Shown here: positions 1 through 10,660 of the stretch, one piece after another | How the letters are laid out: every line of letters starts with the position of its first letter | Numbering within the stretch: position 1 is the stretch's first letter | Source: Zygaena filipendulae | Taxonomy: Eukaryota; Arthropoda; Insecta; Lepidoptera; Zygaenidae | Assembly (NCBI GenBank): GCA_907165275.2 | Contig: OU015653.1 | Coordinates: 9,268,001 to 9,332,000, forward strand | DNA length: 64,000 nucleotides | Direction of reading: 5' to 3' | Notes under the pieces: generated by a model | Database searches by the model: none | Told to the model about the DNA's origin: nothing | What the model saw: the letters and a program-made list of their open reading frames with translations, nothing else | Position numbers and translations under genes: made by a program

Positions 1-284
1 GACATGACAAGCTTCTGGTACATTTAAAAAATACATATTCTTTGGCAAAACGTGGAAGGGGTTTAATACAAAGGCAGTAAGTTTGTATGGAGTGGGAGTG
101 GGACGCACCGCTGTGCGTCCACGTCCACGGTCAAGGTCTGCCTTAACTGTGATTAGAACGTTCGATAACACCTGTTTCATATTTTGTTGTTGTTCTATTT
201 TGTTTACCAACCTAACAGACTTACAGGTAATTTTTCTTATTAAGCACATTTAGAAATCAATCTTACACCTATGTATTGCTATAA
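1..284. other. intergenic, no gene seen
   Basis: No coding signal is visible. A short G+C-rich patch at about 100-140 contains a small hairpin (GGACGCAC and GTGCGTCC around a 4-base loop). Confidence 0.5.
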
Positions 285-1785
285 CGATATAATTGTTGGA
301 AGTGTCGGAAAAAGTACTCTGTTACGCTTTCACGCCTTAACTATTCAACCGATCATCATGAAATTTTTCATACTCGTTGTCAAGGCTCAGAGAAGGATAG
401 GGGAAACTTGCCTTATTCGTACCCCTTCAGAGAAATGCAAATTATCTGGAAATATAAATAAGGAAAGAACATTCAATTGATGTTAAAATAATCTTTATCT
501 ATTTACTTATCAAAAAAATAACAAAATGAACTTAAACTTTAATATCTTGTGAGAAAAATAGGTTTTTAAAAAAAGTGGAAAAGGTACGATTTAGGTTTAT
601 TTGTTCCTAAAACGTACTCTTATATTCCTATATCGTACTCATATATCCCTATGTCCAACTTGATATACTATAATTAAAATCAGTTTCATAATATTAGTAA
701 TTGACTTTTATGAGTAATAGTAATTATTATTATTTATTGTGTCACTAATCTACTTAATTTGTCGACTCATATGCAATCATCTCAGAAATGAAACAACATT
801 TTAACTATGGGTCGCATATCTAACTGTATTTTCAAATTCTTTGCAATCATCCCAAATAAAATTAAGCTTTTAATCAAGTTCCAAAATCCAGGTTTCACAC
901 TGTATCATGTCTTCTTTTTTATTGTCTAAAATGGGAAATACTAGCATCTTCTTAATTTTCTTTATCTTTTTTCTTTGAGATTCTTCATTTTTATGACTTT
1001 TTTCTCCACCGAAATTTCTACAGCCTTCTTTTTTGAATCATTGGATTTTTGCGATGTTGTTTTGTTTTTTATGACCCTTTTTGTTTTACAATGACTTCAT
1101 TATAATGTAGAAAAACTTTGAATTATGATATGCTCTTAAATGGCGTCGAAATGTGAGTTTTGGAATATTAAATACACGAGAAGCTTCATTAAATTTTAAA
1201 ATTCCATTTTTATACCCACTGAGAGCTTTTTCCATATTGTCACTTAACCAAGTATTTTATTGTCGTTTGGTCATATTGACCTTAAACAAAAAAATAAATA
1301 ATTACTCCTAATTCGTACCGGTACGAAATAAAACAAACTAAACTAAAGATAACTAATGATTTCAAAATAGCCGCGTAACTAAATTGTTGCCAGGCAGGTG
1401 TTTGTATGTCTAAGAATTTAAAATGTGAATTAGTATAGAATTAAGTAAGAAACTTCTAATTTACACAACTCACCATGAAAGAAATTAAAAATGTTATGAA
1501 TCAACCAAAAAAATTACTCGAAAACAACAAAATTATTTATTTTTTGAATAATTTTTAACGAAGCGGAAGCGTGGAGTTGTTACTTGGGTGACGTGACATG
1601 GTGAACTAGTAGTTCCATTTCCTAGTACTTGCGTTGCCACTGCAGTTTCAGGATAAGAGAACTTGATAGGGTACGTTTTAGGAACAAGTACGATTTAGGC
1701 AAGTTTCCCCTATAGGGTACTTTTTACCTCAGAATTTCCGCAGGATCTCCGAAAATAACGCGGGTGAAACCGCGGGGAACAGCTA
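285..1785 (+). mobile_element. Lep1-type Helitron, interrupted by a pogo-like element
   Basis: The 5' half (about 285-399) shows the Lep1 body with GTTACGCTTTCACGCCTTAA and the TCATCATGAAATTT block. The 3' half (1713-1785) shows the usual tail with CGCGGGTGAAACCGCGGGG and ends in GCTAA. Between them lies a 1.3-kb DNA transposon flanked by TA. Removing that insert and one TA restores the normal Lep1 order, so the Helitron was the target. Confidence 0.75.
400..1710 (-). mobile_element. decayed pogo-like (Tc1/mariner) DNA transposon
   Basis: The ends are inverted repeats beginning GGGGAAACTTGCC on both sides, flanked by a TA target duplication (398-399 and 1711-1712). Motifs like CCTAAAACGTACTC and GTACGATTTAGG recur under the ends. 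On the minus strand, 1274 down to about 1130 resembles a pipsqueak/CENP-B type helix-turn-helix (residues read NEASRVFNIPKLTFRRHL), with an in-frame stop near the start. Further along the same strand a lysine-rich stretch (about 1060-930) and a DMIQCET-like segment recall the C-terminus of insect pogo-type transposases. The central DDE domain is missing. The TA duplication and HTH type fit the pogo group of Tc1/mariner. The element is non-functional. Confidence 0.7.
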
Positions 1786-2084
1786 ATTACTATTATTACT
1801 TACTATCGTAATATTATAAATGCGAAAGTGAGTTTGTTTGTCGTTCCGTTGCGGTCCGTTTGCACGATAAAAGTCAACTAACAACGATGCGGCGAGTTAC
1901 ACGTACCCCTCCCGCGTCCATTTATGGCACAAACTACTTAGAGATACTATGATTTATGGTAGGTAGGTAAAAATTAAAAAAACAGAATCTAACTCGTTCG
2001 GATACAAGTAGAATAAAGTAGTTCTCATTACCCCGTGACACCGATTCCCCCGTGTTCCCCTACATGTAGGTAAATAGAATTAAT
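1786..2084. other. short Helitron head and unassigned DNA
   Basis: A Lep1 5' head is present at about 1806-1850 (AATATTATAAATGCGAAAGT) but no tail follows. The rest holds nothing recognisable. Confidence 0.5.
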
Positions 2085-2170
2085 TTATTAATTTGAACTT
2101 TATGCACATCACGGTATAAAAGGCGGACTTAATGCCACAGTGACATTTTTTGCCAGTCAATCTTCAGATA
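2085..2170 (-). mobile_element. LINE 3' tail fragment
   Basis: On the minus strand this reads GGCATTAAGTCCGCCTTTT followed by an AT-rich tail. The same block occurs at 33190-33300 (plus) and, diverged, at 19795-19870 (minus). The pattern is that of 5'-truncated non-LTR retrotransposons in Lepidoptera. Confidence 0.5.
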
Positions 2171-2290
2171 GCACAGAAAGTTTACGAAATAATTCGAATT
2201 TGTAATTAACCAACTACCAAAAAGAAGGAGGTTATGCATTCGGCTGGATGTTTTTTTTTTCTTTACATAATGTACGTACTATAACATTAA

Positions 2291-2504
2291 TCCTACTAAT
2301 ATTATAAATGTGAAAGTGTGGATGTTTGGATGTTTAGATGTTTGGATGTTTGTTACTCAATCACGAAAAAACGGCGGAACGGATTTGGATGAAATTTGGC
2401 ATGCACGTCGTCAGGAATACAGAAAAGGACATAGGGTATTTTTTATTCCGGAATTCCCGCGGGAACTCCGAAATTACCGCGGGTGAAACCGTGGGGCACA
2501 GCTA
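2291..2504 (+). mobile_element. Lep1-type Helitron, type 1
   Basis: It starts TCCTACTAATATTATAAATG and ends GGGGCACAGCTA. The short (GATGTTTG)n stretch after the head is a common microsatellite position in this family. Non-autonomous, no coding content. Confidence 0.85.
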
Positions 2505-2576
2505 TTTTGTAATATATGTAGTTATAGGTACTCCAAAAGACAAACAGTCGATGTTTGATTGTAAATCCTACTACCA

Positions 2577-3025
2577 CTAGAGTTCTCGCGGGAATTCCGG
2601 AATAAAAAGTACCCTATGTCAATCAGGATCACTTTAGCTTCCTATCTATAAGTGAAAGAATTTTCAAAATCGGTTCAATAGATCCACAGATTACAACCTC
2701 ACAAACTATGGAGTTCCCGCGAGAATTCCGGGATAAAAAGTACCCTATGCTACTCAGGATCACTGTAGCTTCTTATAAGTGAAAGTTTTTAAAATAGGTT
2801 CAGTAGATCCAGATATAAGGTACTCCCTACAACCTCACAAACTCACTAACTCCGAAGTTCCCGCGGGAATCCCGGGATAAAAAGTACCCTATGTCACTTA
2901 GGATAACTGTAGCTTGTTATAAGTGAAAGAATTTTTTAAATCGGTTCAGTAAGTAGATCCAGAGATTACCCCCTACAAAGTCATAAACTCGCAATTCACA
3001 AACTTCTGCTCTTTATAATAATAGC
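2577..3025 (-). mobile_element. Lep1-type Helitron with threefold internal tandem repeat
   Basis: The minus-strand element begins with CTAG at 2577-2580. The roughly 130-bp internal module (GTTCCCGCGGGAATTCC, GGATAAAAAGTACCCTATG, the GTAGCTTCTTATAAGTGAAAG block and a GGTTCAGTAGATCC block) occurs three times in direct order, at about 2580-2710, 2711-2850 and 2853-3000, before the 5' head remnant near 3020. Confidence 0.75.
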
Positions 3026-4218
3026 ATAGATATCTTATTAACATTAATTTCATTCTTCAATCGATCTATATACATCGGGGAAAGGTTTCTAAATAATATG
3101 TATTATATTATGCCTGACGTGGATGGACACGATGGACCTGAAAACCTAAAATTCATTTGTTTATTTAATACCTAATTTTTAATACATTATCTAAAATATA
3201 AAAACTTTACAAGTGTATAAGAATTATCACATTACGATATTAATCTATAAAGAAAGCGTTTATAAAACTGCAATGATTAAAGGGTGAGTAACTTTTTTCC
3301 CTACCGCTCTCCCCCTACGATTGTCCCTAGTCCCTACATTCTTGACTCAGACTGAAAATGAGAAGTTTTAACCGATAGCTATGAACAAAATAATATGTAT
3401 TATGCTATATATGACTATTGACTGTATCTCAGTTTGCCTATAGCACAGTACAAGAAACGTTTCTAAAATTATCCTTAATCATTATAGAACATACAATACA
3501 CGTAGGTAATTATTCTTTAATGAAAGAGTGTTTCGCTTTTGTGGAGATCTCGAACGATCATTATTTGCTAAAATGTAAGAGCCCATTAGCTTTGCCGTCA
3601 TACAATGCCACACAAAGTTACAAATTATTATCTGTTCTGTTGTGTGGTCAAGCGTCAGTCTTCTTTTGATTTATCTGCTATTTTTGGTTTGCCTTGAACA
3701 TTCTCAATATAGTCTACCTATACTTAACGAAACTTTTTTTAAATTATCTGTTTAAAATGCATATCTATATACCTACATCTTTAGGTACGAATCGTTTACC
3801 TATAACTGGTGGTTATTAAAGACCATTCGTATATGGTAAATATTACATTAGCAGGTACTTAAAAAACTCATATTTCTAGCTTCAAAAATAACCCTGTAAA
3901 CGTGTTGTCCGATAGCATTGTGCTTCCGATCAGACAATGCGATGCGACGCGAGCTGTCTTCTATGGTTCTTATTTTTCGGGCAAAGAGGGAACATAAATT
4001 CTAATAATTCAACTCGTAAGACTAAAAATACCTACACCCATATTTTTTATTCGATGGTTCTATCTATCGAATTAATAGGAATCACGAAATCAGAATTCCA
4101 ACTCTATACAATTTACAAGGAAGTACGTTAGCGCTGCGTTAAGGAAATGGTTATACAAAGACCAGTAGAGCCTGGTTATGGATTCGCAAGGACAGAGAGG
4201 ATAATATGATTGCATTTA
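3026..4218. other. intergenic, no gene seen
   Basis: AT-rich DNA. The open frames here (up to 83 codons) have no recognisable domain and no supporting context. Nothing else is assigned. Confidence 0.5.
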
Positions 4219-4300
4219 TCATATTTATTTATTTATTTATTCACATTCATAACATAACAGTCCATAGACCAAATCATTACAAATTTACTATTACAAATTT
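4219..4300 (-). mobile_element. LINE-type 3' tail with (AAAT)n
   Basis: The minus strand reads through TGTTATGTTATGAATGTG into repeated AAATAAAT, the poly(A)-like simple tail that ends many non-LTR elements here (compare 24490-24576). Confidence 0.4.
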
Positions 4301-4555
4301 CAGCAGACTTAAATTATTAGGTACATTATCACAATATTAGGTATGTCAGTCTAATCTATTATTTAAATTATTATTAAACAAATTTGTCGATACAATTATA
4401 ATAATAATCATTAATTCATTATAGCGATACCATGTCAAGTTAAATTATATAAATTGAATTGCATTAAGTAGTAAGTACATTTTATTTAGAGAAGTCAAAA
4501 CCAATTAGCTCAATATAATATAGCACATGATTTAAAGAAGTCAAAACCAATTTGT

Positions 4556-4948
4556 TCAATATAATAAACTGCTATCCCTCGCATTCGTCTCAAACACTCT
4601 CATACATTCCTCCATCAGGCGCTCTATCCTAGTCACAAACAGGTCGACATGTGGCGCCTCAGCGAGTACGAAGGCGAGCAGGAGGTCGATTTTTGAATCG
4701 CTCGAATTACTATTCGCACACGTAATTGCAAGATTCACGCGTGAATGCTTAAAAAATGTATGAGGATTCGCACGTGATTTCGCGATTCCGTGCCTGAAAG
4801 TAATTCGAGCGATTCTAAAATACGGCCCCAGGGCGCGCGAGAGCGCGCGGTGCACTGTGCGCGCCGCGCCCAGCGCCAGCAGAAGGTGCGCTCGGGGGCG
4901 CAGACTGACCGCTAGGTGCGCATTGGGGACGGCCATCCTCGAGAACAC
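4556..4948 (-). pseudogene. G+C-rich open frame of unknown protein, carrying a MITE
   Basis: I do not recognise this protein. The frame is open for 130 codons in clearly G+C-rich, CpG-rich DNA, unlike its surroundings. The N-terminal half reads like an alanine/leucine/arginine-rich helical segment (for example LLLALGAARTVHRALSRALG). The C-terminal half (LLLAFVLAEAPHVDLFVTRI) also looks like genuine globular protein, with an amphipathic helix RLMEECMRVFE. The middle is occupied by a 121-bp element with 16-bp inverted ends (4695-4815) that happens to leave the frame open. It could be one or two exons of an unidentified gene, or a relic. No splice sites can be assigned with confidence. Confidence 0.3.
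4695..4815. mobile_element. 121-bp MITE with 16-bp TIRs
   Basis: The two ends are perfect inverted copies (GAATCGCTCGAATTAC at 4695-4710, GTAATTCGAGCGATTC at 4800-4815). No target duplication is clear. It lies inside the G+C-rich open frame. Confidence 0.6.
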
Positions 4949-5193
4949 TTCTACACAGATAAACTTCTAAGAGTGCTATACAATCTATTTTGTTTCTATT
5001 ACATTTATAATGAATTAAGCCATGGTCAGATACCTGCTCACTTCCAACGACTGATACCCCAAACATACCCTGGATAAACAGCGTCGGATACATATACGGG
5101 TAGCAATTATTTTGGCAGTTACAAGTCAGTTCAATGTATTAAAAATCGGTAGTGAAAGCATAACATCACATTAATCTAGGCACCTATAAAATA

Positions 5194-5382
5194 TGTATAA
5201 AAAATAAATCCTTATTTCCCTTGGTCACGGCATCACGCATGAACGGTTGGACAAATTTCACTAATTCTTTTTCTATTGTGTTTGTTATTGTAAGGAGGGG
5301 AAGAATAAAAGAAGTTTGGAGTTCCTGCGGGAATTCCAAAACTCACGCGGGTGAAACCGTGAGGGGCGTGAGGCACAGCTAG
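5194..5382 (+). mobile_element. Lep1-related Helitron, type 2 head
   Basis: The type 2 head (ATAAATCCTTATTTCCCTTG then GTCACGGCATCACGC) is joined to the common tail and ends CACAGCTAG. Confidence 0.8.
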
Positions 5383-5649
5383 TACCGCATAAAGTAAGTA
5401 TATAAGAAGTGCAATCGATATTAATGTATTTGCTTGAATGAAGACGATTGAATACTAGATTATACCTACCGCTCCCGATCTTATTTATATGGATCAATGG
5501 TAATGAAATGCAATTACCTGTAATTTCTCTCTGATATCTTAGGAAACCAGTAGAATGCTTCATATCCATTGTTAGAATCGCCAAAAAATTGTATTCAAGT
5601 ATTTTATCTATACCTATACTCTCGCAATAGGGATGTTCACGGCTTTTGC

Positions 5650-5958
5650 AAATCAAAATTCTAATTAGTCCGTCAGTTAGAAAAGGAAAAACCATAGACA
5701 CGTATTTTTGGATTTTTCAAATTAATGAAAATATAACAGAGATAAAGCGCATTAAAGTTTAGAGTGGGGGCTCGTGACGTCATCAACCGGTTTATACCGG
5801 CTTATGCCCCCATACAAACTGCGACGTCACGCGAAATTTCAACTCAATGAATAGCCGTAATTTTTTGATTAAGTAAAAAAAGAAAAAATACGTGTCCAAT
5901 ATTTTTTATGAATCTATAAGACAGACTAAATAAAGTATGTACCTAGTCAACTAGCCCA
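5650..5958 (+). mobile_element. MITE family A, copy 1
   Basis: About 310 bp with imperfect inverted ends built on CTAATTAGTCCGTC and GACAGACTAA, plus inner inverted ATAGACACGTATTTTT and AAAAATACGTGTCCAAT. The core contains two GACGTCA motifs. Related copies lie at 46553-46862 (plus), 19952-20472 (minus, interrupted) and a fragment at 21890-21970. Confidence 0.7.
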
Positions 5959-6906
5959 TTAATTATGGACACATAATTTTTATTTCTACTGAACTATATA
6001 TTATGTATTTAACGACTGTCACCCATACATATGATATACGTATCATAGATAATTAATTACTTAGCACTTACTTAAAATAAGTTATCATGAAAAATAAAAA
6101 TTGAAGGTTGAAAGGGAAGTGGGTGGAGTACTTTATTTATGTATCTAAATAGGTACGTATATAAGTTAAGTAATAAAATAAAAACCTAAATAAGGATCAA
6201 CGCTATACTATGGTTACAAAAATTATAAACTACACAAGACTTCCTTTTGTAATTTAGGCAAACTAGAAGAAGGTACGTTAAGAAGGCTTCCCTTTTAGTA
6301 AGCTTAACATTTTATTCTCTTGGTTTGGGAAACATGAAAATAAAATAAAAACTATTTTTTAAGAATGTCTACTTGGCTTGCATACGACGAAAAATCACAT
6401 ATGATGAATAAAGAATTTTTGAAAACAAGACTAGATACTTAGTTCCCCGCTTAGTAATTTGTGTGTATTAAAAATTGAACCGTTAAAGTATAGTGAATGG
6501 AGCGAGCGGTACCAGAACAAATAACTGATGATTTCTCTTTTATTTATTATGTAAAACTATCGCAGAAGTCGACCTTGCATGTTACGGGTACCATAGTGGA
6601 GACAAAACGGCATATTCTGAACGGAAACAGCTAGGTCCGTTGGTCGCAGCGTAGTGTTGCCAGCGCTAGGCCAAGGCCGCGTGACATAACATTATGTTGC
6701 GTGTCGCGCCGTTAGCTCGCGCACCGCTCGGCCCGGCCGTACCGCCTACTGCCTGGGTACACTCGGCGACAACAACATGTCAACACTATTGCAATAACAT
6801 TCAATAACCGTCAAAAGTGTTTACTTATTGCTATTGCTGATTTTATAGGTACATAGTGGCGATTTGTGTATTTAAGCGACTTCAAAAAAGGAGGAGGTTC
6901 AATGTT
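5959..6906. other. intergenic with a CpG-rich patch
   Basis: AT-rich, except for a G+C- and CpG-rich patch at about 6590-6790 that could be a promoter or 5' exon. No TATA box, splice donor or open frame there supports a gene. Confidence 0.4.
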
Positions 6907-7651
6907 CTGTGGCGACCTCTACGCCACAAGTTACGAACTAGAATGAAACGACGAATACTAACTACGTGAATCGCGCTAACGAAGTTTTCACATATACGCT
7001 GCATATATACGACCTCCGACGATCTACAGTCGGAGCCGCGGTTCCCCGGGCATAACACCTCGCCCGGCGGGAAGCTTCCCCTTTGGTGGCGGTCGAGCCA
7101 TACATATCATCATTCCGCTCCCGACAGTTATCTCAATTGCCACTTGAATGTCCCAGTGAGTCGGGAGTGCGTTGCTATATTTAATGTCTTTGGAGGGCAA
7201 AATTGAGCATTGTCTTTGGGGGGTAAAATTGAGCATTTATGCAAAGCACATCAGATAGAGTGACAAGGTCACAAAAATTAAAGAATAGTATTCCTAAAAC
7301 CAACACTGTTGCAACTGAAATTAAGCATTTGTCATTTGCTCCTATAAATGCTCAATTCCACCCGCCAAAGACATTAAATATAGGAACGCACTCCCGACTC
7401 ACTGGGACATTCAAGTGGCAATTGAGATAACTGTCGGGAGCGGAATGATGATATGTATGGCTCGACCGCCACCAAAGGGGAAGCTTCCCGCCGGGCGAGG
7501 TGTTATGCCCGGGGAACCGCGGCTCCGACTGTAGATCGTCGGAGGTCGTATATATGCAGCGTATATGTGAAAACTTCGTTAGCGCGATTCACGTAGTTAG
7601 TATTCGTCGTTTCATTCTAGTTCGTAACTTATGGCGTAGAAGTCGCCACAG
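6907..7651. mobile_element. foldback element: 745-bp palindrome
   Basis: The left arm (6907-7211) and right arm (7347-7651) are 305 bp each and near-perfect inverted copies, starting CTGTGGCGAC. The left arm's inner edge is duplicated (TGTCTTTGG...TTGAGCATT twice, to about 7240). The spacer is about 110-135 bp. Each arm holds a short open frame on the strand pointing outward that begins MARPPPKGKLPAGRG. A related solitary copy at 35905-36165 carries the same frame. The structure is that of two inverted, truncated copies of one element. Confidence 0.8.
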
Positions 7652-7971
7652 TTCTACTGCAATTATGTCTTTTTGGTATAAAAATACGCTTTATGTAACA
7701 CGAAATCAAATTTATAATTTGTTATACTAGCCTATGCCGGACGTTTTACCCGTCATTAACTGTAATCTTGTTATGTGCAAGCTATGCAGTGCCTTGTATT
7801 GACCTTCGTTTAAAATTTTATGAACTGTCTCCGGCGCGCACATAAAAATCCATCAAAGTTCCATCGCACTCGGACAAACCAAATCGATATAGCTAATAAA
7901 AAAAATAACCTACATGGGATTAGTAAGATTTGTTTTATAGATATCAGTGATATTATGTTAAATTAATATCA
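7652..7971. other. intergenic, no gene seen
   Basis: No coding or repeat structure recognised. Confidence 0.4.
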
Positions 7972-8212
7972 TCTATACAATATACATATAAAATGCTTTG
8001 TCCTGAATGACATGGATCAAAGCACAGCCTAAACCACTGATCGTAGGGACCTGAAACTTGGAGGGTGTGTTCTTTGTATGGCATCCGATAAGAAAGGATT
8101 TTTGAAAATTCAACCTCTAAAGAGATGAATGAAAAGGGGTTGCAAAGTTGGTATGGAACAATTCCGCGCGAACTTCGAAATTATCGCGGGTGAAACCGCG
8201 CGGGATAGCTAG
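7972..8212 (+). mobile_element. Lep1-related Helitron, type 3 head
   Basis: The head ATATAAAATGCTTTGTCCTG and body with GACCTGAAACTTGGAGGG are joined to the common tail (GCGGGTGAAACCGCG, ending GATAGCTAG). A second copy of the type is at 61580-61810. Confidence 0.75.
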
Positions 8213-8680
8213 TATATGTATATAATGCATAAATCGCCGACCCACAAATAGCCTAATAGGTTACTAAATATAGGAATGAGTAGACGATTTACCACGTAGT
8301 ACAAGGTTTTTTTCCTTTATCATAATTCATAACACGAAACAATACAAGTTTGAGATATCGGAAAAATTTCTGCCTAGGCATCTTGGAAATTAAGGCTGTC
8401 TGAGGTTGGTTATTTCCTTATAATTATGACTCATGCACCAACGACAATGAAATAAACCACTATACGACCTTGATTTAGAATAGGTACGTGTATATCGAAT
8501 CGTTTGCTATAATAATAAGGTAAAAAAATTGATTTTCATAGAAAACACGTTTGATTCTGAAAGTATTTTTATTTTAAAATCCCTTTTATACTTAAGGATA
8601 AAATTGGTTTCCATTTAAAATTTGCATATAGCTACCTTGTATTACCGTGGTCTTTATACCTAAACAGTAAACATATCGTT
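8213..8680. other. intergenic, no gene seen
   Basis: AT-rich, nothing recognised. Confidence 0.4.
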
Positions 8681-8826
8681 GCCCTAGTGCTTCAATAGCC
8701 AATCGACCAATTTTTGGGAAAAATAGTTTAGTATAGTTTATATGCAGCTTAACTGTTGTTTAATTAAACTGCATAGAAGAGTAATTTTCCCAAAAATTGG
8801 TTAACTGACCATTCAAGCACTAAGGC
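8681..8826. mobile_element. 146-bp MITE with about 42-bp TIRs
   Basis: The left end GCCCTAGTGCTTCAATAG and the reverse complement of the right end GCCTTAGTGCTTGAATGG pair over about 42 bp, through CCAATTTTTGGGAAAA. The internal part is AT-rich. No target duplication is clear. Confidence 0.7.
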
Positions 8827-10060
8827 CACTGTATGTAGAAGTCAAAAAAATTATGTGTCAATCCCGGGGTTGTATATAAAGTATATTTATGTCGACTATT
8901 GGCAGTGGTCAGGTGTCACGGTGTTAACTGCGTATACGTGTCGTTGTCGTCGCGTCCGAGCGTCGCGTCGAGTCGGTGTCAGGACGCGCTCGGCGGGGAG
9001 CCGGACAGCAGACTTCTAGTACGAGATAACCAAGAGACACATACCATTCGTCACTCTGAAAGACAGCATGATTATTGTGCACAACATACACTCTGCTCTG
9101 AGATTTAAGTTGAATTTATAAATGGATGAGTAATCATACTACGCTAAACTTTGTTTAGCAGCGAAACCGTTCATTCTGTTTCGAATTTGATTCCACATTT
9201 TGATTTGACAAGAAATTTAAGGTTTACTTGAGGTGCTATTGCTTATTATACTGTACAAGGGAAAAAGAGAAAAAATCGACATACTAACATTATGAAAGCA
9301 ACCAATATCCACGATGTGGTAGTAATAAAAACAAAGACCCTACGAGTGACGATACGAGTAACGATGGACAGTGGCGCTAGGATGCGTGCCACGATATATT
9401 TATCACACGAAAGATAAAATTGTCGATACGACAAATATTTGTGGGCGTCCAAGCAAAAAGTTCAATAGTGGGGTATTGAGTTAAGACTAGATTCGGTATC
9501 TAGAATAATCAATTGATAGTAAAAATTGAAAAAATATTCAAAAACTGGCACATATTTTTTTATTAGGCATGTGATTCTGGAATAAGCTTTATTTTTATAT
9601 ATTATTGTAGATTAAGGTATTTTATGAAATTGTAAATAATTGAGCATTTACTAATTTAATCAATTAAAATCGCGGAAGTATTTTTTTCACTCAACTTTAC
9701 AAAAGTCTTATATCTCGGAAGAAGGAGCCTTTTTGCTTGTACACCCACGTTTATCACCGTGACAAGAAATGACAAAAAGTTTAGTTTTTGGCAGGAACCA
9801 TAGATGGCGGTTTCATCATTTATTTTCGTGGCGATTAAAACAATTTTAAAAGTAGATTCTGTTGTGCTTATGAACAATAATTTTCGCAGTGCGGGTTATT
9901 TCTTAAAAGTTAATAGTTCCTAACCAATTTTAGAAAAGTTCTAAAATCCTTTTCTAACCGCGATAGACGCCATAAGGCAGTCGCAAGTAGGTAAATAAAT
10001 AAAAAATACCTATACATATACAAAAAATTTACACTAAAGTTTGATTGCTTTAGCAGATAA
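8827..10060. other. intergenic with TATA-like motif and CpG-rich patch
   Basis: TATATAAA at 8873-8880 is followed by a CpG-rich stretch (8895-9010). This could be a promoter with a non-coding exon, but no convincing splice donor or open frame follows. From 9110 to 10060 nothing is recognised. Confidence 0.35.
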
Positions 10061-10184
10061 GATAAATGGGAAGAATTTATAAACTACCTACTTTGATGGT
10101 CCCCCTGTTATATTACACGAATCAATTTCGGGGTTCCCGCAGGAACTCTTCGTGTCAGGAGGAAAATCCTATTTCCTATTCTAA

Positions 10185-10310
10185 CGGCCGTACTCAGAGT
10201 CGTTTCAATGATTACTTGATTTTAAGTAAAGATTCTAAAAACAAATCTACCGCACTCTTTCAGAGACGTTCATTAAATTAATGTTAATTGAAATTTAAAT
10301 AATTAAATTT
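10185..10310 (+). mobile_element. Harbinger-like MITE, partial copy
   Basis: It begins CGGCCGTACTCAGAGTCG after a TAA trinucleotide and carries the AGAGACGTTCATTAAATTAA block seen in the full copies at 32134, 44834 and 45102. The second half is lost in AT-rich sequence. Confidence 0.55.
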
Positions 10311-10660
10311 AATATAATATATTAGTAGACATTATATATCAGTTTAATATTACTCAGGGATAATTGGAAATTTATAGATTTTAAGAATATCAATTTGAAG
10401 ATTTTACTTTTTGAATTTAATTTATTTAATATAATTTATTTATTTAATTTAATTTATTTAATATAATTTATTTATTTTATTTTATTTATTTAATATAATT
10501 TATTTATTTAATTTAATTTATTTGATACAATTTATCTATTTAATTTAATTTATTTAATCTAATTTAATTTACTGAATTTAATTTATTTAATTTAATTTTT
10601 GTTAAATTTTATGGGTTATATTCCTGATATAAATGAATTTTAATTTAATTTAATACTACT
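10311..10660. repeat. AT-only low-complexity tract
   Basis: Irregular repeats of AATTTATTTAATATAATTTA occupy about 10385-10610, with almost no G or C. Confidence 0.8.

Noticed and set aside
2577..3025. Regular spacing of repeats suggesting a CRISPR-like array
   Set aside because: Units are modules of a Helitron, not short repeats with unique spacers, and the genome is an insect's.
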